From: Glandiceps talaboti
Taxonomy: Eukaryota; Hemichordata; Enteropneusta; Spengelidae
DNA: 64,000 bases
Assembly (NCBI RefSeq): GCF_964340395.1
Contig: NC_135557.1
Span: 845,646-909,645, forward strand
Direction of reading: 5' to 3'
Position numbers and translations under genes: made by a program. Below, piece after piece: positions 1-12,450 of the stretch. The notes below the pieces were generated by a model that saw only the letters and a program-made list of their open reading frames with translations, had not been told where the DNA came from and ran no database searches. Position 1 is the first letter of the stretch; each line of letters starts with the position of its first letter.

Positions 1-2934
1 ATATTTCTAGATATATGCAGACAAGCAGGGTTTTATGAATTAAATATTTCTAGATATATGCAGACAAGCAGGGTGTCATGCATTAAATATTTCTAGATAT
101 ATGCAGAGAAGCAGGTTGTTATGAATTAGATATTTCTAGATATATGCAGAGAAGCAGGGTGTCATGCATTAAATATTTCTAGATATATGCAGAGAAGCAG
201 GGTGTTATGAATTAAATATTTCTAGATATATGCAGAGAAGCAGGGCATTATGAATGAAATATTTCTAGATATATGCAGAGAAGCAGGGTGTCATGCATTA
301 AATATTTCTAGATATATGCAGACAAGCAGGGCATTATGAATTAAATATTTCTAGATATATGCAGAGAAGCAGGGTGTTATGAATTAAATATTTCTAGATA
401 TATGCAGAGAAGCAGGGTGTTATGAATTAAATATTTCTAGATATATGCAGAGAAGCAGGGCATTCTGAATTAAATATTTCTAGATATATGCAAAGAAGCA
501 GGGTGTTATGAATTAAATATTTCTAGATATATGCAGACAAGCAGGGCATTATGAATTAAATATTTCTAGATATATGCAAAGAAGCAGGGCATTATGATTT
601 AAATATTTCTAGATATATGCAGAGAAGCAGGGTGTCATGCATTAAATATTTCTAGATATATGTAGAGAAGCAGGGCATTATGAATTAAATATTTCTAGAT
701 ATATGCAAAGAAGCAGGGTTTTATGAATTAAATATTTCTAGATATATGCAGAGAAGCAGGGTGTTATGCATTAAATATTTCTAGATATATGCAAAGAAGC
801 AGGGTGTTATGAATTAAATATTTCTAGATATATGCAGAGAAGCAGGGCATTATGATTTAAATATTTCTAGATATATGCAGACAAGCAGGGCATTATGAAT
901 TAAATATTTCTAGATATATGCAGAGAAGCAGGGCATTATGATTTAAATATTTCTAGATATATGTAGAGAAGCAGGGTTTTATGAATTAAATATTTCTAGA
1001 TATATGCAGAGAAGCAGGGCATTATGAATGAAATATTTCTAGATATATGCAGAGAAGCAGGGTGTCATGCATTAAATATTTCTAGATATATGCAGACAAG
1101 CAGGGCATTATGAATTAAATATTTCTAGATATATGCAGAGAAGCAGGGTGTTATGAATTAAATATTTCTAGATATATGCAGAGAAGCAGGGTGTTATGAA
1201 TTAAATATTTCTAGATATATGCAGAGAAGCAGGGCATTATGAATTAAATATTTCTAGATATATGCAAAGAAGCAGGGTGTTATGAATTAAATATTTCTAG
1301 ATATATGCAGACAAGCAGGGCATTATGAATTAAATATTTCTAGATATATGCAAAGAAGCAGGGCATTATGATTTAAATATTTCTAGATATATGCAGAGAA
1401 GCAGGGTGTCATGCATTAAATATTTCTAGATATATGTAGAGAAGCAGGGCATTATGAATTAAATATTTCTAGATATATGCAAAGAAGCAGGGTTTTATGA
1501 ATTAAATATTTCTAGATATATGCAGAGAAGCAGGGTGTTATGCATTAAATATTTCTAGATATATGCAAAGAAGCAGGGTGTTATGAATTAAATATTTCTA
1601 GATATATGCAGAGAAGCAGGGCATTATGATTTAAATATTTCTAGATATATGCAGAGAAGCAGGGTTTTATGAATTAAATATTTCTAGATATATGCAGAGA
1701 AGCAGGGCATTATGATTTAAATATTTCTAGATATATGTAGAGAAGCAGGGTTTTATGAATTAAATATTTCTAGATATATGCAAAGAAGCAGGGTGTTATG
1801 CATTAAATATTTCTAGATATATGCAAAGAAGCAGGGTGTTATGAATTAAATATTTCTAGATATATGCAGACAAGCAGGGCATTATGATTTAAATATTTCT
1901 AGATATATGCAGAGAAGCAGGGCATTATGAATTAAATATTTCTAGATATATGCAGAGAAGCAGGGTGTTATGAATTAAATATTTCTAGATATATGCAGAC
2001 AAGCAGGGTGTTATGAATTAAATATTTCTAGATATATGCAGAGTAGCAGGGTGTTATGCATAAAATATTTCTAGATATATGCAAAGAAGCAGGGTGTTAT
2101 GAATTAAATATTTCTATATATATGCAAAGAAGCAGAGTGTTATGAATTAAATATTTCTAGATATATGCAGACAAGCAGGGTGTCATGCATTAAATATTTC
2201 TAGATATATGCTGACAAGCAGGGCATTATGAATTAAATATTTCTAGATATATGTAGAGAAGCAGGGCATTATGAATTAAATATTTCTAGATATATGCAAA
2301 GAAGCAGGGTGTTATGAATTAAATATTTCTAGATATATGCAGAGAAGCAGGGTGTTATGCATTAAATATTTCTAGCTATATGTAGAGAAGCAGGGTGTTA
2401 TGAATTAAATATTTCTAGATATATACAGAGAAGCAAGGTGTTATGAATTAAATATTTCTAGATATATGCAGAGAAGCAGGGTGTTATGAATTAAATATTT
2501 CTAGATATATGCAGAGAAGCAGGGTGTTATGCATTAAATATTTCTAGATATATGCAGAGAAGCAGGGCATTATGAATTAAATATTTCTAGATATATGCAG
2601 AGAAGCAGGGTGTTATGAATTAAATATTTCTAGATATATGCAGACAAGCAGGGCGTTATGAATTAAATATTTCTAGATATATGCAGAGAAGCATGGTGTT
2701 ATGAATGAAATATTTCTAGATATATGCAGAGAAGCAGGGCATTATGAATTAAATATTTCTAGATATATGGAAAGAAGCAGGGTGGTATGAATTAAATATT
2801 TCTAGATATATGCAGAGAAGCAGGGCATTATGAATTAAAATATTTCTAGATATATGCAGACAAGCAGGGCATTATGAATTAAATATTTCTAGATATATGT
2901 AGGGAAGCGGGGTGTTATGAATGAAATATTTCTA
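1..2934. repeat. 43-bp tandem satellite, about 68 copies
   Basis: A head-to-tail array with a 43-bp period starts at base 1, so the array continues beyond the window. Each unit contains a conserved core around TTTCTAGATATATGCAGA followed by AAGCAGGG and a variable TGTTATGAATTAA-like tail. Units differ at a few positions (GTGTCATGCA, GCATTATGAA, GTTTTATGAA, GAGAAG versus GACAAG or CAAAGAAG), and these variants recur in a fixed order every 18 units. The array ends near 2934 where the sequence turns into ATACATGTGTTCTATAGGGTAATGG. The frequent stops argue against coding. Confidence 0.97.
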
Positions 2935-3978
2935 GATACATGTGTTCTATAGGGTAATGGCAAGAACTTATTTTGGTAAATACCCATGAATATTAACGAG
3001 CAATTTGCGTAATTAATGGTTTTTGGTAATTAGGCTATATTTCAAGAATGCACGCTTCAAATTCAATATAATTTGAAGTTATTGGCATATTATCGATAAT
3101 TAGACCTGAAGGCCACAAGAAAGAAAGTTGTTGTTTCTGGTCCGGAAATATTGTCTAAAGTGGTACATGGTATGACTGTGATTTTTTAAAAATTGTTCAT
3201 GATTAGTTCTGCAGTTGTCTTCCCTGAAGTAGGAATTAATGTAAGGAGAGTTGTTTTGTGGAGTATTTAAGTAATGCACACTGGCCACAAACAATTCTTT
3301 TTTTTCTTGGCCTTAAAAACTCCTACAGTTAGATCTATGCTACAACTTTCATCAAAAGCTTCCCTTTATTACATGTGTGGTAGGCCGTAAGATCGCATCT
3401 GCTGGCTATCGTGCTGGAGATTTCACCTACATAACTTCATACCATCTCCTCACTATTTCAAAATTAAGCATAGGGAGTTGCTGGTGAAAAATGTGTCAAT
3501 GCTGGTGAATTCTATAAATATCGGCATTCAGCAGGTTATATTCTAGATTTACTGGTATCTACATTTGTAAATGGTGAAATTTGACATTTGCCGGCATTTT
3601 ACTGGCAATTTTGAATGTTGTACTTACAAGTAATTTATAGCAGACGAAATATCCTGACTGACATACTCTGACTCCAATGTATCAAAAAACATATGAAGAC
3701 AGACAATGGTGTTGATGTTAGTTTTGATTGACATTTCCATTAGATAACAATGGACGACCATTCACATGAGCAGTATACACAAATTTGATAGGTTTATTAT
3801 TGCACATGACTATGTCGGCAAACCTTCGATTTCGACAAAATTGGCCCTTTTATGTTTTTTCATTGCCTACACCCGTTTGCCCCTGACATTGGTAATTTTA
3901 AGATTTTAGTTCAACGTATCTCCTCAAATCAGGACAGTTTGACAGAGTACCTACACAGCGGAGAACCACCGGTTCCAG
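2935..3978. other. AT-rich intergenic DNA with a dispersed repeat motif
   Basis: No gene is supported here. The first ~120 bases (TAATGGCAAGAACT, then GCAATTTGCGTAATTAATGG and TTGGTAATTAGGC) match sequence near 40460-40530 and, in reverse, 39500-39760. This is part of the dispersed family called B here. The rest is low-complexity AT-rich sequence. Confidence 0.5.
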
Positions 3979-4790
3979 TATGAGTAAACGACATATAACT
4001 CATTTCTTTAATCCAGCTAGTAAGCCAAGTACGAGTGATGGGAATGGGCGACGTTTCAAATATGGTGGCTTGATAAGTTCAATCGTCACAGTCTGGAAAA
4101 TCTAAAGAACTGATGTAAAAATTGGTACGATGGCTTAAACAATTTGAATTGAACATCCATACCAGTGAAAACAGCAAGTACCTAATAGATGGCAGTATTT
4201 ACAGAGTATGGTGTTGATATTGTAAATTCTCGAAAGTGAAGTCTGATTTCGCTTTGGAACGGGGAAAATTGGTTGAAAAACAAACAAACTTTAATGGAAC
4301 ACTCCATTTCGGGGACACACGTTCAAGTGAATTCAAAGACTTATAATTAGCGAAACCAGTAGCGGCCAGTCTCTTGGTGAAAGCCTTTGGTATAACTAGT
4401 ACTTAAAGGGTGATAACAAAATAGCAGAAATGAAAAATCAAGATAAATATTGCCTATCTGATAGCCAAACAAGAACTGATATTTTCACTATTTCCGAGTT
4501 ATTGCTACTGCTCAGAAAAAATGGCGTCGGTGTTAAATCCAACCTATGATAACACTCACAAATGCTCAGAGATGATCAGAACAATTGCTGGATGAATCAG
4601 GAATACTTTAGGTAATGACATCAGAAACGAAACTAAATATGTTTCTATTTTGATTGACAGCGACACTGATAGAGCTATGCAAGAGTGTGAAATAGTCTAG
4701 ATGCGATGAGTAGACAAACCGACTTGTAAACTCGTGGTGAATTTAGTGGACAGAAGGAAGTTCAACATGCACATATACATGCCAATTATG
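3979..4790 (+). pseudogene. decayed hAT-like / ZNF862-like (DUF4371-type) gene
   Basis: Reading the plus strand with frame changes gives protein-like blocks in a plausible order. A start at 3979 gives MSKRHITHFFNPASKP. Next comes a block with WLKQFELNIHTSENSKYL and a WC..YC zinc-finger-like stretch near 4125-4240. A later block near 4560-4780 reads IRTIAG, NDIRNETKYVSILIDSD and VDKPTCKLVVNLVD. Such blocks resemble the BED-type zinc finger followed by the catalytic-fold start of hAT-derived ZNF862-like proteins. Several in-frame stops and at least two frameshifts make it non-functional. The family assignment rests on remembered motif resemblance, so it is tentative. It could be a host-domesticated gene copy or a dead transposase. 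Confidence 0.4.
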
Positions 4791-4844
4791 GTGTTAGTGT
4801 GACAAAAATATATATGTGACGAAGTTGATGAAAGTTAGAAGCAG

Positions 4845-6390
4845 AAACTTAAAAGGATTTGGAGCAGATACTGCGTCTGTTAATCTCGATCGAAACAGGA
4901 ATGTATACACTTTACCCAGGGACGAAGTAGGGCAATAATACCGTATCACTTCACTGTATTAATAAACTGTTACGATGTATGTAAACTTTCTGATACGTAA
5001 ATAGCAATGTTATGCGGGTTTGAATTTCGTTTATCTTTTGCCGTGGAAAGGGGTGTACATATCCTGGGTAGGTAGGGTATCACGAAAGCCAAGTGATGTC
5101 GAGGGTGGCATGCTTTTGTTACTGCCTTGAACTTGGTATTTGTTAGTATTGACCAGAATTCATGATCAAGAGTAGACGTCCCTCTCTAAACTGTGGTATC
5201 ACTCCACACTCCACACTGTATCGAGATCTTGTTAGGACGCAATCTGGGGAGGAAAACCTCACAAACAACTCATCAATTACTTTTGGTTAAGAGATTTTAT
5301 ATACAGCCCAGTCATGGGAGATACAACTCAACTCCCAATTTTGCTTGCAATCGAGAACCAATGTTCCAAAAGAATGAATCTGTCTCCGTGCGTGAAGCTC
5401 TGTTCACGAGCCGTGTCTATTAAAACCAGTCCTGAGTCTATCAAGGTTTAGTCGTCCAGTTCTTGTCGAATTCCAGGCTGTTCAAACTTGACTCTCCCCT
5501 GTGTATACATTCTCCTAACATGTTATTCAAATATTAAACATCATTCCATAATACAAATCCAGTTAACAAATAATCCCTTCACAACAAGCACTCATTTCTT
5601 TACCTTATGTAGAAATGTTTACAAAATACAGTTAATCAGATTCAGAAACAAACAGTTGAATCGTCATTCTAAAATAGTCTATCTTAAACAACAGCTGAAA
5701 CCATTATAGTCGTTATTTATCACTTATTGTGACACTCGCGACCTCTATCTAATGACATAGAAAAACATGACCCGACTTGTTGCTGTCTCATTAATCAATC
5801 TGACCTCACGCATCTTCTTGTTTGAGTAGATTTATGTCTTGTTATTTGAAACAAGACGTTTGCAACTTTGAACCGTAACACTTTCCTGTGCTGAGATTTT
5901 CAGGAAGCGGGCATTTGAACATTTTTGACAACTAACTTTTACTGGGACTTGAAAAATCACAGATATAGAGCTAATTTGGCGTAAATCATGAAATTACAAG
6001 ACTATACCCTTACGGAAGGCATTCAGTTTAAATCTGGTCTATATTTGTATCATGTGCATGTTCTTTGAAAGTGTGGCTAATTTTTGTTATCTTATGAAAT
6101 AAATTTCATTGCATTCATCCTCTAAAGCCCGTTGGTAAAATCTTTAATTTTCAATGAGTAATTTACATAATTAATGATTTCCAGTAATCATGCTATTTCT
6201 TAACCAGATTTAACCTGAATGCCATCCGTAAGAGTATCTTGCAATTTCATGATTTATGCAAGAAATTTAGCTCTATATCTGTGATTCGTCAAGTCCCAAT
6301 GAAAGTTAGATGTCAAAAATGTTGTTGAAATGCCCACCATGCCTCCTATTCTCAGCACAGGAAAGCTTGCCATCCTCGACTTCACTCGGC
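4845..6390. mobile_element. family B element remnant with fold-back arms
   Basis: Sequence at 4862-5110 closely parallels 40811-41080 inside another B copy (shared blocks include GGAGCAGATxxTGxGTCTGT, ATGTATGTAAACTTTCTGAT and TTTGCCGTGGAAA). At its downstream side, 5881-6037 and 6204-6365 are inverted copies of each other. Each runs from a CCTGTGCTGAGA motif to the family end GGCATTCAGTTTAAATCTGG. The segment 5110-5880 is not shared with the other B copies that I can see and holds no supported gene. The superfamily is unknown. Confidence 0.55.
5881..6365. repeat. inverted repeat, ~157-bp arms around a ~165-bp spacer
   Basis: The left arm 5881-6037 and the right arm 6204-6365 are reverse complements with scattered mismatches. 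Both contain GGGACTTG...TCACAGATATAGAGCTAA and a CTTACGGAAGGCATTCAG-type end. This matches the 3' terminus of element B1 at 41100-41219, so two B ends lie tail to tail. Confidence 0.7.
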
Positions 6391-7147
6391 TTTCGTGATC
6401 CCCTACATACCCGGGATATGGCATGTGCGTGTTGCACTTCCTTCTGTCCCACCACGAGTTTACACATTCCTTTAATCACTACAGGAAAATTGTCAAGATT
6501 TTGTTGAGTGGCGCATCCTCACTGTACACTAATTATATAGAGGTCAATGTATAGGTCACCATTAGTGATACATTGTCGCAAAATTTTCTTTGTAGGCTAG
6601 ACGAGGCTTGGTCTATTTTCCATATTTTGACCACACACATTTGGGTATAAATTATAGATTATTACACTTGATAAATATGTGAGAGTGTATTTATATCCTG
6701 AGATACAGAGCTAGATAAATGATTATGTACAAGCCTTGCAACAAACAGCGGTAGTTTGTTAGAGAAATCGGAAAAGAACACGGTAAGAAGGAGACAGTTC
6801 GAGGTCAATATGATACTTCCTAAACTTCTAATCAAAAATCTAAAAACACGATTTCTCTTTATTCATCTGTGCATTAGTGTGTGAAATTTGAAAATGATAA
6901 ATCCATATTTGACGAAATTGAAACTATGATAAATATTTCACCTGTTTGTGAACTCTGCACTCATTGTAAACCTATTTTTAAGGCCAAGAAAAAAATTGTT
7001 TTCTGGTGAGTTTGAATCACTTAAATACCCTGCCTCGGTCTCCTTTTTCTCGTGTTTGTCCAGCCAATGCAGAGTGCAGATCCAAGGGAAACACAAAATA
7101 AGGTTGGCATGAAACCCCTAAAAACAGAGTCTTTCTCAGTGTGGAGC

Positions 7148-7385
7148 ACGAGTATAAAGTTGGCGTCAGATTCAGACTCAGGTAGCATCATATTGAACGT
7201 CAGATAGCCTCAGATCCGAATACACCCGACGGCAGTGAAGCAGAATCCTTCCCTGTAGTCTCAATGGTATTATTTCATGTTTGAGTTCATCAGGTGTCTT
7301 CGGATCTGAGGCCATCTGACGCTCAATATAACGTTCATAAGATAACGCTACCTGAATCTGAATCTGAAGCCAACTTTATACTCGT
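7148..7385. repeat. inverted repeat (MITE-like), ~80-90-bp arms
   Basis: The left arm starts ACGAGTATAAAGTTGGC and reaches CAGATCCGAATACA near 7227. The right arm, 7294-7385, is its imperfect reverse complement, ending GCCAACTTTATACTCGT. The loop is about 65 bp. No reading frame is present. Target duplications are not evident, so it may be a fold-back element or an inverted duplication. Confidence 0.7.
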
Positions 7386-7535
7386 TCGATCGATTAATTA
7401 CTCAAATTGGTCATTAATATTCATCGGATTATTATGAAAACCTAATCAGTTCTTGCCATTACCCTACGAAACATGTCTATCAAATTTCGTTCGAATTGAT
7501 GCAGCCGTTTGTTCGGAAATGGTACGGTGATACAG

Positions 7536-7576
7536 ACACGCACACACACACACACACAGACAGACAGACAGACAGA
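7536..7576. repeat. (CA)n(CAGA)n microsatellite
   Basis: A short CA tract passes into a CAGA tetranucleotide tract. The flank is the same kind of sequence (TGCAGCCGTTTGTTCGG) that precedes the microsatellites of the B elements near 39780 and 40350. Confidence 0.9.
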
Positions 7577-7739
7577 CTTCATCTCTATTATATAAACTTC
7601 CTTATTGAACATTTCAGACAAGCTGTCATCGGAGATGACTCAGCCTTCGCAATGGATGTTTTTAGAGAATTGCCACAAGTCATGGTAGTGTGATGTATGA
7701 AATATAGTGGCAATGACATTGTAAGACAACTGTATGATT

Positions 7740-8340
7740 GATTGAATAATTGCATACATTTTTTGAATGTTTATTTATTTGTCTATTAATCCCTGTTGTT
7801 ATCTTTCCAATATGATCGTTTGGCTGTTGTTATGGGTGTGGCCTAGTTGCTAGGCACATTTACATACATTTTTTGAATGTTATTCAATCGACAATGTCTA
7901 TTAATACATATTGTTATCTTTGCAATATACCGGATTGTTTGGTTGTTGCTATGGCGTGGTCCTGTTGCTAGGCACATTAACATACATTTCTCGAATGTTT
8001 ATTTTATTGTCTGTTAATCGCTGTTGTTATCTTTGCGATATGGGCGTGGTGTTGTTGCTAGGTTCATTTGCCTACATTTTTAAAATTCAGTTTTCTAAAA
8101 ATCCCTGTTGTTATCTTTTTGAAAAACACCACCGTTTGGCTGTTGCTATAGACATACATTTGTAAAATTGTGTTCACTTGTATAAAAATCCCTGTTATAT
8201 TTATGAAAAACACCACCGTTTGGCTGTTGCTATGGGTGTGGTCATTGCTCGGGAGATTTGCATACATTGTTGTTATTTGACCAAAACACACTGCCATTTG
8301 GTTGTTGCCAGGGGCTTGGCCTTGTTGCTAGGGCAAAAAT
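7740..8340 (-). repeat. dispersed ~118-bp repeat (family R), several diverged units
   Basis: Repeated blocks TTTGGCTGTTGCTATGGGTG, TTGTTGCTAGGCACATT and TACATTTTTTGAATGTTTAT recur roughly every 118 bases. The reverse complement of the same unit forms the array at 23330-23965, and one unit lies at 63595-63725. It is labelled minus by comparison with the 23-kb array. No coding potential is supported. Confidence 0.75.
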
Positions 8341-8344
8341 GTTT

Positions 8345-9512
8345 TACAGAAAATCTGCAGAATAACACTTCTAAGAACATTCACACCAAATTTCAGGCCA
8401 ATCTGACCAGTAGTTTTGGAGTTTAACTTTTTTGAACAAAAATCATGTTTTTTGACCCCAAAATGGCTCTAAGTCGGCTAAAGTGCATCATATTCCAAAG
8501 CAAATTGACGAGCATATGAACATTATAGTTCATTATCCATTTACAAAGTTTGAAAGAAATCTGTCAATGAATGTCCAATATATGACTCCGGACGCATGCA
8601 CGTACGCACGCACATACGCGCGGAAGGACGGAACCCAACCTAGAAACCTCCATCCCGGACTACATCCGGTGGGGGCTAATAATTAGTACACGTATTGATG
8701 GTAAAAACCTGCATGTGTCATTTAAAGCTTGATCATGTAACTTATAAATTTTATATTTGCATAATTAATGTGTTTTTGATAATTAGGCAATACGTTAACT
8801 ATGCAAGCTTCAAATTTCATACAGTTGCCAATAATTACTTACCAATTAAGTGGTACACCATGTAGAATATTAATAGCTATAGTTCAAAATTTTGCATTCC
8901 AACAATGTGTGTAGGCCCATAAATCTGTGGTTTTAATCTTATGGGAAACATTCAGTTTAAATTTGATACTTTTAGTACAGGTTGGGTAAATACCAATTGT
9001 TTGTTCTCCTGATATTAAATCATTTCCACCAACAATGACAGCAGATGGCAGGGAAACACTATAATGAGGGAAAAATAAGGAATCTCAACTGGTGATGTGC
9101 ATTCCAGATCTTTTAGTTTCTCCTCCACTTTCCGTCACATTAAAAAAGACAGAATGACGTGCTGGTATCCAAGCGACGTGCTGACCAGAAACAACTTTTT
9201 TTACCTAATGAGCACTTATAATAATACACTATCGTAATTTCTAATATTGTAATAGTTACTAATGCAGTACTAGTTTAGTATAACATGTCATGGCGCCCGC
9301 ATCCATCGTTAAGTGAATAGTATACTTGTACAAGTATTGTTTTGTTGGAAGCTTGTCAAGTACTGTACATCTATTTCCTTACCGGTGTTAGGGGTTATGA
9401 CGTCACTCTACCTTGCGTCTTTGTCATCATATTAATTGATTATCAGTGAATACAGTTACTTTTGAAAGTTTTTTTTTCTATAGCAATAAGTGCTCATAAA
9501 ACGTAACCTTAC
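8345..9512. other. intergenic DNA without a supported gene
   Basis: AT-rich sequence. It includes a GCACGTACGCACGCACATACGC-like stretch near 8595 and one copy of the GCATAATTAATG...GATAATTAGGCAAT motif near 8757-8795 that is shared with family B. I see no RNA gene or convincing exon. Confidence 0.5.
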
Positions 9513-9515
9513 TAA

Positions 9516-11919
9516 GGGACCCATCAGTAATTACAAGGGGGAAGGGTGGGGAAATGGGAGGGGGTCACCTTTCACAAATCGGTTTCGAGGGAGGGCCATA
9601 TTTTAGAAATTGGGTCACATTTTACTTAGACTTGCAGTATTATCTAAATTAGCATTATTCTGTGCTTTTGGCATCCTATCGCTGTGTATTGTATGCAAAT
9701 TCATGCAATATAGCTGGTAGGTGTACACTTAGTGACCCCTCAATATAGCCTGTATGTGTACACTTAGTGACCCCTCAATATAGCCTGTAGGTGTACACTT
9801 AGTGACCTCTCAAAATAGCCTGTATGTGCACACTTAGTGACTCCTCAATATAGCCTGTATGTGTACACTTAGTGACCCCTCAATATAGCTAGTAGGTGCA
9901 CACTTAGTGATCCCTCGATATAGCCTGTAGGTGTACACTTAGTGATCCCTCAATATAGCCTGTATGTGTACACTTAGTGACCCCTCAATATAGCCTGTAT
10001 GTGTACACTTAGTGACCCCTCAATATAGCCTGTATGTGTACACTTAGTGATCCCTCAATATAGCTGGTAGGTGCACACTTAGTGATCCCTCGATATAGCC
10101 TGTATGTGTACACTTAGTGACCCCTCTATATAGCTGGTAGGTTCACACTTAGTGATCCCTCAATATAGCCTGTATGTGTACACTTAGTGACCCCTCAATA
10201 TAGCCTGTATGTGTACACTTAGTGATCCCTCAATATAGCCTGTATGTGTACACTTAGTGACCCCTCAATATAGCCTGTAGGTGTACACTTAGTGACCCCT
10301 CAATATAGCCTGTAGGTGCACACTTAGTGACCCCTCAATATAGCCTGTAGGTGCACACTTAGTGACCCCTCAATATAGCATGTAGGTGCACACTTAGTGA
10401 CCCCTCAATATAGCCTGTAGGTGTACACTTAGTGATCCCTCAATATAGCCTGTATGTGCACACTTAGTGACCCCTCAATATAGCCTGTAGGTGTACACTT
10501 AGTGACCCCTCAATATAGCCTGTATGTGTACACTTAGTGACCCCTCAATATAGCCTGTAGGTGTACACTTAGTGACCCCTCAATATAGCCTGTAGGTGTA
10601 CACTTAGTGACCCCTCAATATAGCCTGTAGGTGTACACTTAGTGATCCCTCAATATAGCCTGTATGTGTACACTTAGTGATCCCTCAATATAGCCTGTAG
10701 GTGTACACTTAGTGACCCCTCAATATAGCCTGTAGGTGCAAACTTAGTGATCCCTCAATATAGCCTGTAGGTGTACACTTAGTGACCCCTCGATATAGCC
10801 TGTAGGTGTACACTTAGTGACCCCTCAATATAGCTGGTAGGTGCACACTTAGCGACCCCTCAATATAGCCTGTATGTATACACTTAGTGACCCCTCGATA
10901 TAGCATGTAGGTGCACACTTAGTGATCCCTCAAATATAGCCTGTAGGTGTACACTTAGTGACCCCTCAATATAGCCTGTATGTGTACACTTAGTGACCCC
11001 TCAATATAGCCTGTATGTGTACACTTAGTGATCCCTCAATATAGCCTGTAGGTGTACACTTAGTGATCCCTCAATATAGCCTGTAGGTGTACACTTAGTG
11101 ATCCCTCGATATAGCCTGTAGGTGTACACTTAGTGACCACTCAATATAGCCTGTATGTGTACACTTAGTGACCCCTCGATATAGCCTGTAGGTGTACACT
11201 TAGTGATCCCTCAATATAGCCTGTTGGTGTACACTTAGTGACCCCTCGTAAATTAATATTAATATACTGTTCTTTGCATTGTTATTAGTTATGGATATGA
11301 GGTACTCAAAAATGTTTCACTTTTACCATAGCATCCTTGTAACCATGGTAATGAAGAACCCAATTTTGCCTTAAATTATAGCTTAGTGTTAGGGTTTTAG
11401 GTACCATAATATATCAGACCATATTGTCATATTACTACTTATAACCATGTGACATATAGTGAAGTATTTGTCAGGAACATTTGAGTAAGGCATTGGTGAT
11501 AATGTAGAAATGTTGAACCCAATCCCGACAATGTTGGAAGTATGGCCATCTAGTATTTGGGAGTTGCTATAACTTTCTGGCCTGCAACTCGACCAATGAG
11601 ATTCAAACACAGGTAGTGATTAATACAATGCCTTCAACACAAACATACTGTGGTGGTAGTAGTTGGGGAAATAACAATGCCTTTAAATTTCAAAGCAGTG
11701 TGATTAATTGATTTTCCATGTCTGCCAGCGTTTTAAACCATGTTTTTGAAAATTTAATATTTTAACAGGGAGAGAGCGATATTTTAGAGTATGGAAATTG
11801 TGATTTAATTGGGGGGGGGGTCACTTTTTATCGCGATGGAATCGGAGGAGGGCCACATTTACGCAACAGCCCGGGCCTGATTCCCCCCGCCCTCCCCCTT
11901 GTAATTATTGAAGGCTTCC
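9516..11919. mobile_element. family C Harbinger-like element carrying a satellite (C1)
   Basis: The left end reads TAA then GGGACCCATCAGTAATTACA. The right end, read on the minus strand, is GGAAGCCTTCAATAATTACA, with TAA beyond it. The inverted ends therefore pair and both are flanked by TAA (9513-9515 and 11920-11922), as expected for the TWA duplication of PIF/Harbinger elements. G-rich subterminal tracts follow both ends. The body holds 44 satellite units (9706-11246) and about 670 bp of unique sequence. There is no transposase frame, so it must be non-autonomous. A second, larger copy lies at 33321-47570 in the opposite orientation. Confidence 0.8.
9706..11246 (+). repeat. 35-bp satellite array, 44 copies
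   Basis: The unit is 35 bp and contains CAATATAGCCTGTAGGTG followed by TACACTTAGTGACCCCT. Variation is limited to a few sites (GTAGGTG or GTATGTG, TACAC or CACAC, ACCCCT or ATCCCT, CAATA or CGATA). One unit near 10932 has an extra A. The array is confined within the family C element and is the reverse complement of the array at 41586-47447. Confidence 0.97.
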
Positions 11920-12450
11920 TAATTGGACTAGCCTCTTGTCATTTCCTGCTTTAAAGGTATTGTTTGATATCAGCTTCCGTGTATTGCCACTTATTTGTAT
12001 ACAACTTGAAGGAAAGTGAGTACAAACTGATTGGAGACACAGTTTGTCATGTGAAGACTGGGTAAGTCAATTTCAAATTGGTAGTTTTACAAGGCTTAGA
12101 ACAATACATCCAATCAAGTTATAATGTGATAGAAAGACGGAAGTTGATAGCACGTTATTGCATGTTGCAACACCACGGAACACGACTGTCAAACCCGGTG
12201 CCAAACATACATACTAGTTTAGTTCATCCGTTTTAATGATATCTTTTTGTGCCAAATGAAAAAATATACAGAAAAAGTCAACTTGTCAAAAGTCTGTCAG
12301 TACTTTATGTTACTCTTGTATTAACATTATGGGATAGTGATAGGCATTACATTATACGCTATGAGTTAACACACTGTGACTCTATTGTTTAGAAGTAGAT
12401 AAATATACACTACGAGGTTCGACATGTCTTCTTAACGTATGCTTCCAGAG

